A stretch of 64,000 nt of DNA from Thermococcus indicus (GTDB taxonomy: Archaea > Methanobacteriota_B > Thermococci > Thermococcales > Thermococcaceae). The first letter of the stretch is position 1. Every line of letters starts with the position of its first letter. A program made the position numbers and the translations under genes. The notes beneath the pieces are model-generated. The model saw nothing but the letters and a program-made list of their open reading frames with translations. It searched no databases and was not told the DNA's origin. Below, piece by piece: positions 24,616-32,555 of the stretch. Location of the stretch: contig NZ_CP040846.1 of NCBI RefSeq assembly GCF_006274605.1, forward strand, positions 186,001 through 250,000, written 5' to 3'.

Positions 24616-26082
24616 TTAAATTTCCATCTCTTCGATGCTCTTCTTCCAGTTCCCGGGCTTCCTGAAGTCTTTCTCCGTGTACACTCCCTCTTTCTTGAGT
24701 ATCCCCCTAGCGGCGAGCAGTCCCGTTGCCGCTGCATTAACTATGTCCCTGCTCAGGCCGGCACCGTCGCCGGCGGCGAAGATGCCCTCTATGCTCGTCT
24801 CAAGGTTCCCATCAACCTCGACCTTCATGGCGTAGTACTTGATCTCCGGCGCGTAGAGCAGGGTGTGGTCGCTCGCAACGCCCGGAAGAACGCGGTCCAG
24901 CTTCTCAAGCCCCTCTATGATGTTGGTCACGACTCGGTGCGGCAGGGCCATCGCTATGTCCCCCGGCGTGACGTGCCTCAGGGTCGGCTCGACGTCGCTC
25001 CTCTTTATGCGCGCCCACGTGCTCCTCCTCCCCCTCCTCAAATCCCCGAGGCGCTGGAGGAGCGGTTTGCCGCCGCCGATCGTCGTCGCGAGCTGTGCTA
25101 TGCTCTTCCCGTAGGCGGTGGTATCTTCCACCGGCTCGGTAAGCTCTATCCTCGTCAGGAAGGCGAAGTTGGTGTTGTTGCTCTTCTTCTCGTGCATCGA
25201 GTGCCCGTTGACGCCGACGTAGGAGTCGTACTTCTCCTCGACGACGAAGCCGTTCGGATTGGTGCAGAAAGTCCTCACGAAGTCGTCGTAGGTGTCGGTG
25301 TAGATATGGAACTTGGGGTCGTGGTTTATGCTCGTTATCGGCTCCATCACTATCGCCGGAACCTCGACGCGGACGCCAACGTCGATCGGCCCGTGCCGCG
25401 CCTTCAGGCCAATTTTCTGGGCGACGTTATGGAACCAGTCCGCCCCTCCGCGGCCGGGGGCGACGATTATGTAGCGGGCGTTGATCGTGAAGACACTCTT
25501 TCCCCGCTTCACCTTCACCCAGCCTTTCCCGAACTCCAGGGCTTTGGTCCAGAGGAGGAACTCGACGCCCTTGCCCTCGAGGTGCCTCTTTATGTCGGCT
25601 ATGACCTCGGGCGTCCTGTCAGAGCCTATGTGGCGCTGGATTATGGGGATGAACTTCACACCCGCCTGCGCCGCCCTCTGCTCCCAGTAGCGGATCTCCT
25701 CCGGGTTTCCCCTAAACAGGTTTCTGGGCGACCTGTGGCGCAGGAAAATCCTGTCAACCTCCCAGACGAGCTGCCAGGCGTAGTTCTCATCGTCGGTCAG
25801 CTCGCTCAGGTCACCGCCTATGTCCGGGCGGAGATTTATCGTGCCGTCGCTTAAGCCACCTGCACCGCCGACGCCGCTCATTATGTGGCAGGGCTGGCAG
25901 CCGATGCAGTAGCCGAGATCGTACATCGGGCAGATCCTCTGCTCGACGTTGCCGCCTTCCTCTATCACCAGAATCCTAAAATCGCCCTTCTCCGCCAGCT
26001 CGTAGGCCGCAAAAAGGCCAGCGGGGCCGGCGCCTATAATCACGACATCGTAGGTCTTTCCGTTTCCTGCTTCAGAAACCAT
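24616..26082 (-). CDS. FAD-dependent oxidoreductase (COG2509-like)
   Basis: 488-residue flavoprotein. The FAD-binding Rossmann motif DVVIIGAGPAGLFAAYELAE is near residue 12 and a second FAD contact is IEGIFAAGDGAGLSRDI near the C-terminus. A cysteine cluster CPMYDLGYCIGCQPC at about 52-66 resembles a metal or Fe-S site and is conserved in the HI0933/COG2509-type dehydrogenases as I remember them. No membrane segment. Electron partner and substrate unknown. Single gene with its own AT-rich upstream region. Confidence 0.82.
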   Translation of the reverse strand: MVSEAGNGKTYDVVIIGAGPAGLFAAYELAEKGDFRILVIEEGGNVEQRICPMYDLGYCIGCQPCHIMSGVGGAGGLSDGTINLRPDIGGDLSELTDDENYAWQLVWEVDRIFLRHRSPRNLFRGNPEEIRYWEQRAAQAGVKFIPIIQRHIGSDRTPEVIADIKRHLEGKGVEFLLWTKALEFGKGWVKVKRGKSVFTINARYIIVAPGRGGADWFHNVAQKIGLKARHGPIDVGVRVEVPAIVMEPITSINHDPKFHIYTDTYDDFVRTFCTNPNGFVVEEKYDSYVGVNGHSMHEKKSNNTNFAFLTRIELTEPVEDTTAYGKSIAQLATTIGGGKPLLQRLGDLRRGRRSTWARIKRSDVEPTLRHVTPGDIAMALPHRVVTNIIEGLEKLDRVLPGVASDHTLLYAPEIKYYAMKVEVDGNLETSIEGIFAAGDGAGLSRDIVNAAATGLLAARGILKKEGVYTEKDFRKPGNWKKSIEEMEI

Positions 26083-26200
26083 ATTTCCCTTGCCGAGTTC
26101 TATGGTTTCGGCCTTAAAAAGTTTTTGGCAAGTTCTTGGTTAACCTGTTGGGGACGCGCGGTATTTTTGACACGTAACACTCAAAGAAATCCCCGAAATC

Positions 26201-26230
26201 TTTAAACACTTTCGCACATTAGTGTTTAAA
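26201..26230. promoter_or_regulatory. 10-bp perfect inverted repeat over the CBS-gene promoter
   Basis: TTTAAACACT (26201-26210) and AGTGTTTAAA (26221-26230) are exact inverse copies with a 10-nt spacer. The left arm doubles as the TATA box and the right arm ends 1 nt before the GTG start, so a protein bound here would cover the whole promoter. Probably an operator; autoregulation is possible but unproven. Confidence 0.6.
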
Positions 26231-26231
26231 C

Positions 26232-26798
26232 GTGGGGCGTATGGACACTTTGAATGCCGGGGAAAAGTCCCGTGAGGCCAAGTCGAAGAAGATACGAATA
26301 ATCCACAGCAAGAGACGGCTCCTCCAGCTCAAGAGGAAGGAGGAGCTAAGCCACAACATCCGCTACATCTCCAAGGTCCCGGTGAGGATCGTCATGGACC
26401 GGGATTTCCTCATCCTCCATCCGAGTGATCCCCTCTCCAGACTTGTCCAGGAGCTCCGGGGCGAAGAAAGCTCCGCGGTCGTCACGGACGAGGAAGGGCG
26501 CCTCATGGGCTTCATCACGATGAAGGACCTCCTCCACTTTTTCGAACCTCCCCGGCGGTACTCCATAGTTGGCGTTGGTCTCCTGAAGAAGTACTCCGTA
26601 AACCGTGCCTCCAACGTTGCGGACATAATGGTTCGGAGGCCCGTAACGATTCACGTTGATGAGAACCTCGGCAGGGCGATAAAGGTCATGATAGAGACCG
26701 GAAAGCACCATCTCCCCGTCGTTGATGATGAAAACCGCGTCGTTGGTCTGCTCGAGGTCAAGGACATCATAAGGTTGATACGCATAGTGTCCTCGTGA
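26232..26798 (+). CDS. CBS-domain pair protein
   Basis: 188-residue protein. A basic N-terminal stretch of about 35 residues (GEKSREAKSKKIRIIHSKRR) precedes two CBS domains (about 50-115 and 125-188) that normally bind AMP, ATP or SAM. The very basic N-terminus could bind nucleic acid. The start is GTG 26232 or ATG 26241; the TATA box about 25 nt before argues for a leaderless message. It precedes two cation antiporters by 27 nt and may be their regulatory partner or a sensor of cell energy state. Confidence 0.8.
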   Translation: MGRMDTLNAGEKSREAKSKKIRIIHSKRRLLQLKRKEELSHNIRYISKVPVRIVMDRDFLILHPSDPLSRLVQELRGEESSAVVTDEEGRLMGFITMKDLLHFFEPPRRYSIVGVGLLKKYSVNRASNVADIMVRRPVTIHVDENLGRAIKVMIETGKHHLPVVDDENRVVGLLEVKDIIRLIRIVSS

Positions 26799-26825
26799 AC
26801 CGCTCGAATCCAAAGCGTCTAAGGG

Positions 26826-27977
26826 ATGATAATCATGGACGTATTCCTGGAGCTGGCGCTGATACTCGTGGTTGCGAAGCTGTTCGGCTACCTCACCCTT
26901 CGGCTTGATTTTCCAGCAGCACTTGGACAGCTCCTGGGTGGAATCCTCATAGGGCCGTCCCTGCTGGACCTTGTGTCCTACGATGAGGGAGTGAGGCTCG
27001 TTGCCGAGCTCGGGGTCGTCATGCTCCTTTTCCTGGCCGGCCTTGAGACGGACATCGAGGAGTTCAAAAACGTGGGCGTCCCCGCTTTCATAGTGGCGGT
27101 TCTCGGCGTCATAATACCCTTCGTTCTGGGCTACGTCGGCGCTTTGGCCTGGGGCTATTCGGACATTCAGGCGCTCTTTCTCGGTGGAATCCTCACGGCC
27201 ACGAGCGTCGGCCTCACAACGAGCATACTCATGGAGATGAAGAAGCTGAGGAGCCGCGTGGGAACGACGATTTTAGCCGCGGCCGTCGTCGATGACGTCC
27301 TCGGCATCATAATTCTGACGGTTCTCGTCGCCATGAACACGAAGGGCAGCGTCTATCCTGTGGACGTCCTTATAATCCTCGGTGAGGTCACCCTGTTCTT
27401 TATCCTCGGCCTCCTCCTCGGCAGTCCCGCCGTAAAGGAGGCCCTCCGGGCGTCCGAGAGGATAAACCTGCCCGAGACCATAACGGCCTTCGCCATAGCC
27501 ATAATGCTCATCTTCGCCTCCATAGCCGAGCGGTTCCAGCTCGCTGGAATAACAGGCGCCTACCTAGCCGGCCTCATCGTGGCGGGCAGTGCCGAGGCAA
27601 GGGAGGTGACGGGCAAGACACTGACCATCGGTTACTCCCTCTTCATACCCGTTTTCCTCGTCAGCATAGGTGTCGAGACCGACATCCACGTTCTGGCCCA
27701 CATCGGAGCTTTTGCCGGACTTTACGCGGTTCTGGCGATAGCTGGAAAGATAGTCGGCTGCGGCATCGGTGGACTGCTGACCAGGTTCAAGGGCAGGGAG
27801 GCCCTTCAGATTGGAATGGGAATGGTTCCGAGGATGGAGGTCGCGCTCATCATGGCCAACATCGGACTGAGGGAGGGTGTGTTCGACAGGGGGACGTTTT
27901 CGATACCGGTCAGCATGGTGATAATAACAACGCTTGTTACGCCTTTCCTCCTCAAGTGGGCGTTCTCGAGGGAGTGA
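26826..27977 (+). CDS. CPA2-type Na+/H+ antiporter (tandem copy 1)
   Basis: 383-residue membrane protein with about 12 hydrophobic segments. The ion-binding aspartate pair is in AAAVVDDVLGI; LGVVMLLFLAGLETD is another signature of the KefB/NapA group. Expected to exchange Na+ for H+. ATG 26826 is used, though the ATG at 26835 has a better placed GGATGA. Its TGA is followed after 1 nt by the start of a second antiporter, making a tandem pair; CBS protein upstream may be in the same transcript. Confidence 0.9.
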   Translation: MIIMDVFLELALILVVAKLFGYLTLRLDFPAALGQLLGGILIGPSLLDLVSYDEGVRLVAELGVVMLLFLAGLETDIEEFKNVGVPAFIVAVLGVIIPFVLGYVGALAWGYSDIQALFLGGILTATSVGLTTSILMEMKKLRSRVGTTILAAAVVDDVLGIIILTVLVAMNTKGSVYPVDVLIILGEVTLFFILGLLLGSPAVKEALRASERINLPETITAFAIAIMLIFASIAERFQLAGITGAYLAGLIVAGSAEAREVTGKTLTIGYSLFIPVFLVSIGVETDIHVLAHIGAFAGLYAVLAIAGKIVGCGIGGLLTRFKGREALQIGMGMVPRMEVALIMANIGLREGVFDRGTFSIPVSMVIITTLVTPFLLKWAFSRE

Positions 27978-27978
27978 T

Positions 27979-29103
27979 ATGGAGATACTCCTCCTGATGG
28001 CCTTGATGCTGGCAACGGCCAAACTCGTGGGCTACCTCTTCGAGCGCCTCGGTCAGCCGGTCGTTCTCGGGCAGATATTCGGGGGTCTCCTCATAGGGAT
28101 ATTCTTCGACACCAACCCGGTAATCGGCCAGTTCGCCAACCTGGGCGTCCTGTTACTCCTCTTTATAGCGGGCCTTGAGAGCGAGCTTGAGGAGTTCAAG
28201 CGCGTGGGCAGGCAGAGCGTGGTGGTCGCGGGTCTGGGAGTCCTTGTGGCGTTCGTCTTCGGGTTCTCGGTTGCTTACTTTTTCGTTCCTCTCCACGAGG
28301 CGGTTCTTTACGGCGCCATGATGACCCCGACGAGCGTCAGCATAACGGTGAAGGTTCTCATGGAGCTGAGAAAGCTAAACACCCGTGAGGGGACGACGAT
28401 TCTTGCCGCCGCGGTTGTCGACGACGTCCTTGGAATACTCATCCTCACCATTGCGATATCCATGATCAAGGGCGGCGAGGTCAACTACGCGGCCCTCCTC
28501 GAGGTTCTGGTCTCGGTCTCGCTCCTCCTTTTCTTCTTTCTCTACTTCGGACCCGGCCTCGCCGACAGGGCGTTCCGCTTCATCTCGCGCATAGACCTGC
28601 CCGAGGCAGATACTGCTTTCGCCCTGATATTTCTGATAGCCTTCGCCTTCCTTGCGGAGCACCTGAACCTCGCATCGATACTCGGCGCCTACCTCACGGG
28701 CCTCGCCCTCGGCCAGAGCTCCAAGAAAAAGTCGATAATGGATCACATGAACGTCCTCGGCTACTCCCTCTTCATCCCGCTGTTCTTCGTCGAGGTCGGC
28801 ATGAGGATAGAACTGGGCTACATCCTCCACGCAGGGGCCTTCGCGGTCCTCTACACCCTCGCGGCAATCCTCAGCAAGGTGCTCGGCTGTGGCCTCGGTG
28901 CCAGAGCTTCTGGGTTTGACTGGAACTCCTCCCTCAGGATAGGCGTCGGCATGATACCCAGACTGGGTGTGGAGCTGGCGATGCTGGCCGTTGCCATAGC
29001 CAGCGGCATAGTCGGCCCCGACGCCCTGACGGTGGCGATCCTCATGGTATTCGTCACGACGGTGATAACGCCGCCCCTCCTCAAGTCCCTCTACACCAGG
29101 TAA
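27979..29103 (+). CDS. CPA2-type Na+/H+ antiporter (tandem copy 2)
   Basis: 374-residue antiporter similar to its upstream neighbour (AAAVVDDVLGILILT pair of aspartates, LGVLLLLFIAGLESE). The ATG at 27979 starts 1 nt after the previous stop and is preceded by GGGAGTGAT; the frame upstream to 27934 lies inside the neighbour. Two adjacent but clearly diverged antiporters suggest either a hetero-complex or different ion preferences. Confidence 0.9.
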   Translation: MEILLLMALMLATAKLVGYLFERLGQPVVLGQIFGGLLIGIFFDTNPVIGQFANLGVLLLLFIAGLESELEEFKRVGRQSVVVAGLGVLVAFVFGFSVAYFFVPLHEAVLYGAMMTPTSVSITVKVLMELRKLNTREGTTILAAAVVDDVLGILILTIAISMIKGGEVNYAALLEVLVSVSLLLFFFLYFGPGLADRAFRFISRIDLPEADTAFALIFLIAFAFLAEHLNLASILGAYLTGLALGQSSKKKSIMDHMNVLGYSLFIPLFFVEVGMRIELGYILHAGAFAVLYTLAAILSKVLGCGLGARASGFDWNSSLRIGVGMIPRLGVELAMLAVAIASGIVGPDALTVAILMVFVTTVITPPLLKSLYTR

Positions 29104-29158
29104 CCCGAGTGCACACTTTATGGCATAGCTTTATAAAACCCTCACCGCAGTGGCGAAC

Positions 29159-29773
29159 ATGAGCGAGTGGCTTTCGATACTGAGCTCCGCACTCTTCATG
29201 CTCATCATGATAGACCCGAGCGATAAGATACTCTTGGTCAGCCTCCTTCGTGAGGACTTCCACATAGAGGACATTAGAACCCTTATCGTCAGGGCCAACC
29301 TCATAGGCTTTCTCCTGCTCTTCCTGTTCGCAGTTTCCGGACAGATAATCCTCCAGCAGATATTCCACATCGACATAAACGCCCTCCGCGTTGCAGGTGG
29401 CTTCGTGCTCTTCAAGATAGGTCTAGAGGCCCTCGAGAGCGGCGGAATGCTCACGCTCAAGAGGGAGAAGAACATACTGGCTTTGGCCGCGGTTCCGGTT
29501 GCCACCCCCCTGATAGCCGGCCCGGCCGCGATAACGACCGCGATAACCCTGACTGCCGAAAAGGGCCTCTACCACGCCACCGCGGCAGTGTTCCTTGCCA
29601 TCCTGATGACGGCCCTCGTCATGTTCGTGACGCTGTACCTGATCAAGAACGTCAGCAAAACGACCCTCGGCGTCTTCATCAGGATAATAGGTATGTTCAC
29701 GATGGCTATTGGTGCCCAGATGATGGTTCAGGGCGTCGTCGGGATATACCTCCTGATGACGTCTGCTGTCTGA
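29159..29773 (+). CDS. MarC family integral membrane protein
   Basis: 204-residue protein with six hydrophobic segments, typical of the MarC/UPF0056 family ([11 protein letters not shown] near the N-terminus, [13 protein letters not shown] in the middle). The family's function is unsettled; the old link to antibiotic resistance has been withdrawn. TTTATAAAA lies about 25 nt before the ATG at 29159, so this ATG would be almost leaderless, better than the GTG at 29150. A small GCCCG-GGGAA-CGGGC hairpin follows the stop. Confidence 0.85.
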   Translation: MSEWLSILSSALFMLIMIDPSDKILLVSLLREDFHIEDIRTLIVRANLIGFLLLFLFAVSGQIILQQIFHIDINALRVAGGFVLFKIGLEALESGGMLTLKREKNILALAAVPVATPLIAGPAAITTAITLTAEKGLYHATAAVFLAILMTALVMFVTLYLIKNVSKTTLGVFIRIIGMFTMAIGAQMMVQGVVGIYLLMTSAV

Positions 29774-29853
29774 CGCCCGGGGAACGGGCAGGGCCAAAAC
29801 TCTTGGGCTAACCTTTTAACCCCTTGAGCTTTTCCAGGAAAGGAGGGTTGAGA

Positions 29854-31167
29854 ATGAAGGTAAGGCTTGAAAAGGTTAAGGGAACGCGAGATTTGCTCCC
29901 GGAGGAGATGGCGAAGAGGAGATGGGTTTTCGAGAGAATCCGCGAGGTCTTCGAGCGGTATAACTTTCACGAGGTTCTCACGCCCACCTTTGAGTACACC
30001 GAGCTCTTCAAGCTGAGGAGCGGTGAGGAGGTGGTCGAGCAGCTCTACGCCTTCGACGACAAGGGCGGGCGGAACCTCTCGCTCCGGCCGGACATGACGT
30101 CCAGCGTCGCGAGGCTCTACGTCAACGGCTTCCAGAACGCCCCGAAGCCCGTTAAATGGTACTACATGGCCAACATGTTCCGCTATGAGGAACCCCAGAG
30201 CGGCCGCTTTAGGGAGTTCTGGCAGGCGGGGGTAGAGCTCCTCGGAAGCGATAAAGTTGAGGCGGATGCGGAGGTCATAGCGCTTTTCGTTGAGAGCTAC
30301 CTGGCGACCGGGCTCGAGGACTTCACCGTGAACATAGGCGACCGCGTTCTCCTCGACGAGTTCGCCAAGATGCTCGGCGTTGAAGATGACATAGGCCTGA
30401 TGAGGCTCATAGACAAGAAGGACAAGATGAGCCGGGAGGACTTCGCCGGCGCCCTGAGGGAGTTCGGGCTGGACGATGGGAGCGTTGAGAAGGTCCTGGC
30501 GCTCGTCGAGATTAAAGGGAAGCCAGAGGAGGTTCTTCCGAGGGCGGAAGAGCTCTTCACGAGCGAGAAAGCTAGGGAGGAAATCAAGCGCCTCTACGAG
30601 CTGGTCGATTTGCTCGACGCCTACGGCGTCTCGAAGTGGATAAGGATAGACCTCGGCATAGCGAGGGGCTTCGACTACTACACGAGCATTGTCTTCGAGG
30701 CAATAGCACCGAACGACCTCGGCATAGGCTCGATAGGCGGCGGCGGCCGCTACGACAACCTTATCTCCGTCTTCGGCGGAAAGCCAACTCCGGCGACGGG
30801 CTTTGCCATTGGAATCGAGCGCCTCATCCCGATACTCGAGTGGAAGGGGCTCATCCCGGAGCCGAAGCTCAGACCCGACGTCTACGTCGTGCCCATAGGG
30901 AAGGACGTCGAGCTGAGGCGGGCCGCCGTTGAGATAACGAGCGCCCTGAGGGCCGCGGGCGTCAAAACCGACTGCGAGCTAACTGGAAGGAAGCTCAGGA
31001 AGGCACTAGATTACGCCGGAAAGCTCGAGGTTCCGTACGTCGTCCTCGTTGGGAAGAAGGACCTGGCGGAAGGAAAGGTCACGGTAAGGGACATGGAGAG
31101 CGGCGAGCAGATAACGGTCTCAAAGGAGAAGGTTGTGGGGGAGGTTCTGGGCCTTTTGGGCCTTTGA
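29854..31167 (+). CDS. hisS: Histidyl-tRNA synthetase
   Basis: Class II synthetase of 437 residues. KVKGTRDLLPEE opens the catalytic domain, motif 2 is MFRYEEPQSGRFREFWQ, the histidine-specific block is IARGFDYYT and motif 3 is near GFAIGIERL. The anticodon-binding domain follows (VYVVPIGKD...). The ATG at 29854 has GGAGGG in front; the frame could extend to 29824 but without support. Single gene with a CTTTTAACC box about 35 nt upstream. Confidence 0.96.
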   Translation: MKVRLEKVKGTRDLLPEEMAKRRWVFERIREVFERYNFHEVLTPTFEYTELFKLRSGEEVVEQLYAFDDKGGRNLSLRPDMTSSVARLYVNGFQNAPKPVKWYYMANMFRYEEPQSGRFREFWQAGVELLGSDKVEADAEVIALFVESYLATGLEDFTVNIGDRVLLDEFAKMLGVEDDIGLMRLIDKKDKMSREDFAGALREFGLDDGSVEKVLALVEIKGKPEEVLPRAEELFTSEKAREEIKRLYELVDLLDAYGVSKWIRIDLGIARGFDYYTSIVFEAIAPNDLGIGSIGGGGRYDNLISVFGGKPTPATGFAIGIERLIPILEWKGLIPEPKLRPDVYVVPIGKDVELRRAAVEITSALRAAGVKTDCELTGRKLRKALDYAGKLEVPYVVLVGKKDLAEGKVTVRDMESGEQITVSKEKVVGEVLGLLGL

Positions 31168-31169
31168 AC

Positions 31170-31292
31170 TCACTTCTTCACCTCCACCCTGAACTCCCGC
31201 GCCTTTCTCTTCATCCTCCACTCCTCGAGCTTCCTCACGAAGGGGCAGCGGGAGCGCCAGTGCAGGTAGGCCTTCTTCAGCCTCTCCAGCAT
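31170..31292 (-). CDS. Small basic protein of 40 residues, unknown
   Basis: A short frame starting MLERLKKAYLHWRSRCPF and ending VEVKK, with about one third Lys/Arg. GGTGAT lies 4 nt before the ATG at 31292; an in-frame ATG at 31298 overlaps that site and would add two residues. The site itself overlaps the TAG of the PLD-like lipoprotein gene, so translation is coupled to it. A strongly basic amphipathic helix would suit binding to nucleic acid or membrane. Not recognised. Confidence 0.6.
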   Translation of the reverse strand: MLERLKKAYLHWRSRCPFVRKLEEWRMKRKAREFRVEVKK

Positions 31293-31301
31293 TTTCATCA
31301 C

Positions 31302-32069
31302 CTAATATCCTCTCCTGATCTCATCGAAGTAATCCAAGAGTGCCTCCGCAATCTCCTGGGACTCGATTCTAACGCTCACCTCGTGATTCCAGTCCAGCGC
31401 GGCCTCGCTCCAGTTGTGGCTTCCGATGTAAACCACCCCTCCGTCTATCACCACCATCTTGGTGTGGAGGGTTGTCGAAGGTGAATCAAAGACCACATCG
31501 ACCCCGTTGGAGCGGAGGTAGTCGTAAGTAACTTTGTTGTCCTCGATGCTGTTTTCGAGTACCACGTGGACGCTCACTCCCCTCCTTCTTGCCTCCACCA
31601 GCGCCCTTATCAGGTCGTTGGCGTGGTCGTGGCCATCAGCCGGGTCGTACTTCATCAGGAACATCGTGACGTAAACGCTCTCCCGCGCACCGCGTATGTC
31701 CTCGATGAGGCTCCTGTAATACGCATCGTCCACCAGCAGTTCCATTGGGGGAAGGTTTTCCTCAGTCTTCGAGTCTTTCAGAAGGCAGTCGCGGTACTTC
31801 TCGCGGAGTTCGCCTAAACTTTCACTCGTCCTGTCAAGCGTCGCGTTCAAAAGCCTTAGATTCTCCAGGCAGGCTGTTAGGTTTTTCCTCAGCTCCGTTT
31901 CGGCACTGTGGTTTACGATGTACTCCGTCTCAGTTACGGTGACGGTTTTTGTAATGGTCTTGGTTCTTTCCGATGTTACCGTCTTTTCAACGGTGGTGCT
32001 CCCGAGACAGCCCGCCACCGCGAGCATCGCTGCCACCAGTATTGCCGCGAGGTAGGTTTTTGACCGCAT
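31302..32069 (-). CDS. PLD-like (single HKD) secreted lipoprotein, probable nuclease
   Basis: 255 residues. Lipoprotein signal peptide with lipobox LAVAGC (lipid-modified Cys 21), a Thr/Lys-rich and coiled linker to about residue 105, then a phospholipase D-like domain with one HKD motif, HTKMVVID, followed by GSHNW. Single-HKD proteins of the Nuc type act as dimers, mostly as phosphodiesterases on DNA. Exported and anchored outside the cell, it may degrade external DNA. ATG start. A 40-residue gene follows at once. Confidence 0.85.
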   Translation of the reverse strand: MRSKTYLAAILVAAMLAVAGCLGSTTVEKTVTSERTKTITKTVTVTETEYIVNHSAETELRKNLTACLENLRLLNATLDRTSESLGELREKYRDCLLKDSKTEENLPPMELLVDDAYYRSLIEDIRGARESVYVTMFLMKYDPADGHDHANDLIRALVEARRRGVSVHVVLENSIEDNKVTYDYLRSNGVDVVFDSPSTTLHTKMVVIDGGVVYIGSHNWSEAALDWNHEVSVRIESQEIAEALLDYFDEIRRGY

Positions 32070-32145
32070 GAAGGGTCGTGGGAGAGTAGCCTTAAAGCTT
32101 TAGCGGGTGAAACCTTATTAACGTCCTCCTCCTACCTCGGGTGAT

Positions 32146-32202
32146 TGGGATGATGAGTCTGGAGCCCCCTGATCGGTGAGGAGGTTTCGCGGGGCTGACC
32201 GA
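32146..32202 (+). ncRNA. Box C/D guide RNA (targets not identified)
   Basis: Box C ATGATGA 32150-32156, 12-nt guide 32157-32168, D' CTGA 32169-32172, 3-nt spacer, C' GTGAGGA 32176-32182 (one change from consensus), 12-nt guide 32183-32194, box D CTGA 32195-32198, and a TTGG/CCGA terminal stem. A CTTATTAAC box lies about 28 nt upstream. Predicted targets are GGGGCUCCAGAC and CCCCGCGAAACC; I do not place them on rRNA or a tRNA with confidence. The 3' end abuts the next coding start. Confidence 0.83.
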
Positions 32203-32203
32203 G

Positions 32204-32500
32204 ATGATAAGAGAACGCCTCTGCCGGGAGTACCTGGAGGAAATCGACAGGCTGGAGCGCTCGCTCCGGGAGCTGGAGGATGAGCTTGTAGAGCTGAGAA
32301 TGCAGCTGAACCTCAAGGTGGACGAGGCCAACAGGCTCGCCATAGAGAACGCGAGTTTAAGGCACAGGATTGAGATGATGGAGCGGCGTGAGAAACGGCT
32401 GGTTGAGTTCCTCCGGAAGTTGAAGATTCCCCTGATATACATCGACGAGGAGAGATTTGAGGACGTTGATGTGGACCTCGGTCCCGATTCGAAGGACTGA
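32204..32500 (+). CDS. Coiled-coil protein, unknown
   Basis: 98 residues, nearly all predicted coiled coil (heptads of L, I and M from residue 8 to about 72), ending in an acidic tail (ERFEDVDVDLGPD). No enzyme motif. No good ribosome site precedes the ATG at 32204; the box D of the guide RNA ends 5 nt before it, so the gene may be read from a processed or shared transcript. Possibly a structural or adaptor protein. Confidence 0.65.
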   Translation: MIRERLCREYLEEIDRLERSLRELEDELVELRMQLNLKVDEANRLAIENASLRHRIEMMERREKRLVEFLRKLKIPLIYIDEERFEDVDVDLGPDSKD

Positions 32501-32555
32501 GGAAAACCTTAATAGCCCAACTTCCTTTTCTACTTCAGTTTAAGAGGTGAGGCTA

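Noticed and set aside
24607-25854. 415-codon frame on plus strand
   Set aside because: It is antisense to the FAD oxidoreductase, has no family features and reflects the high third-position GC of the real gene.
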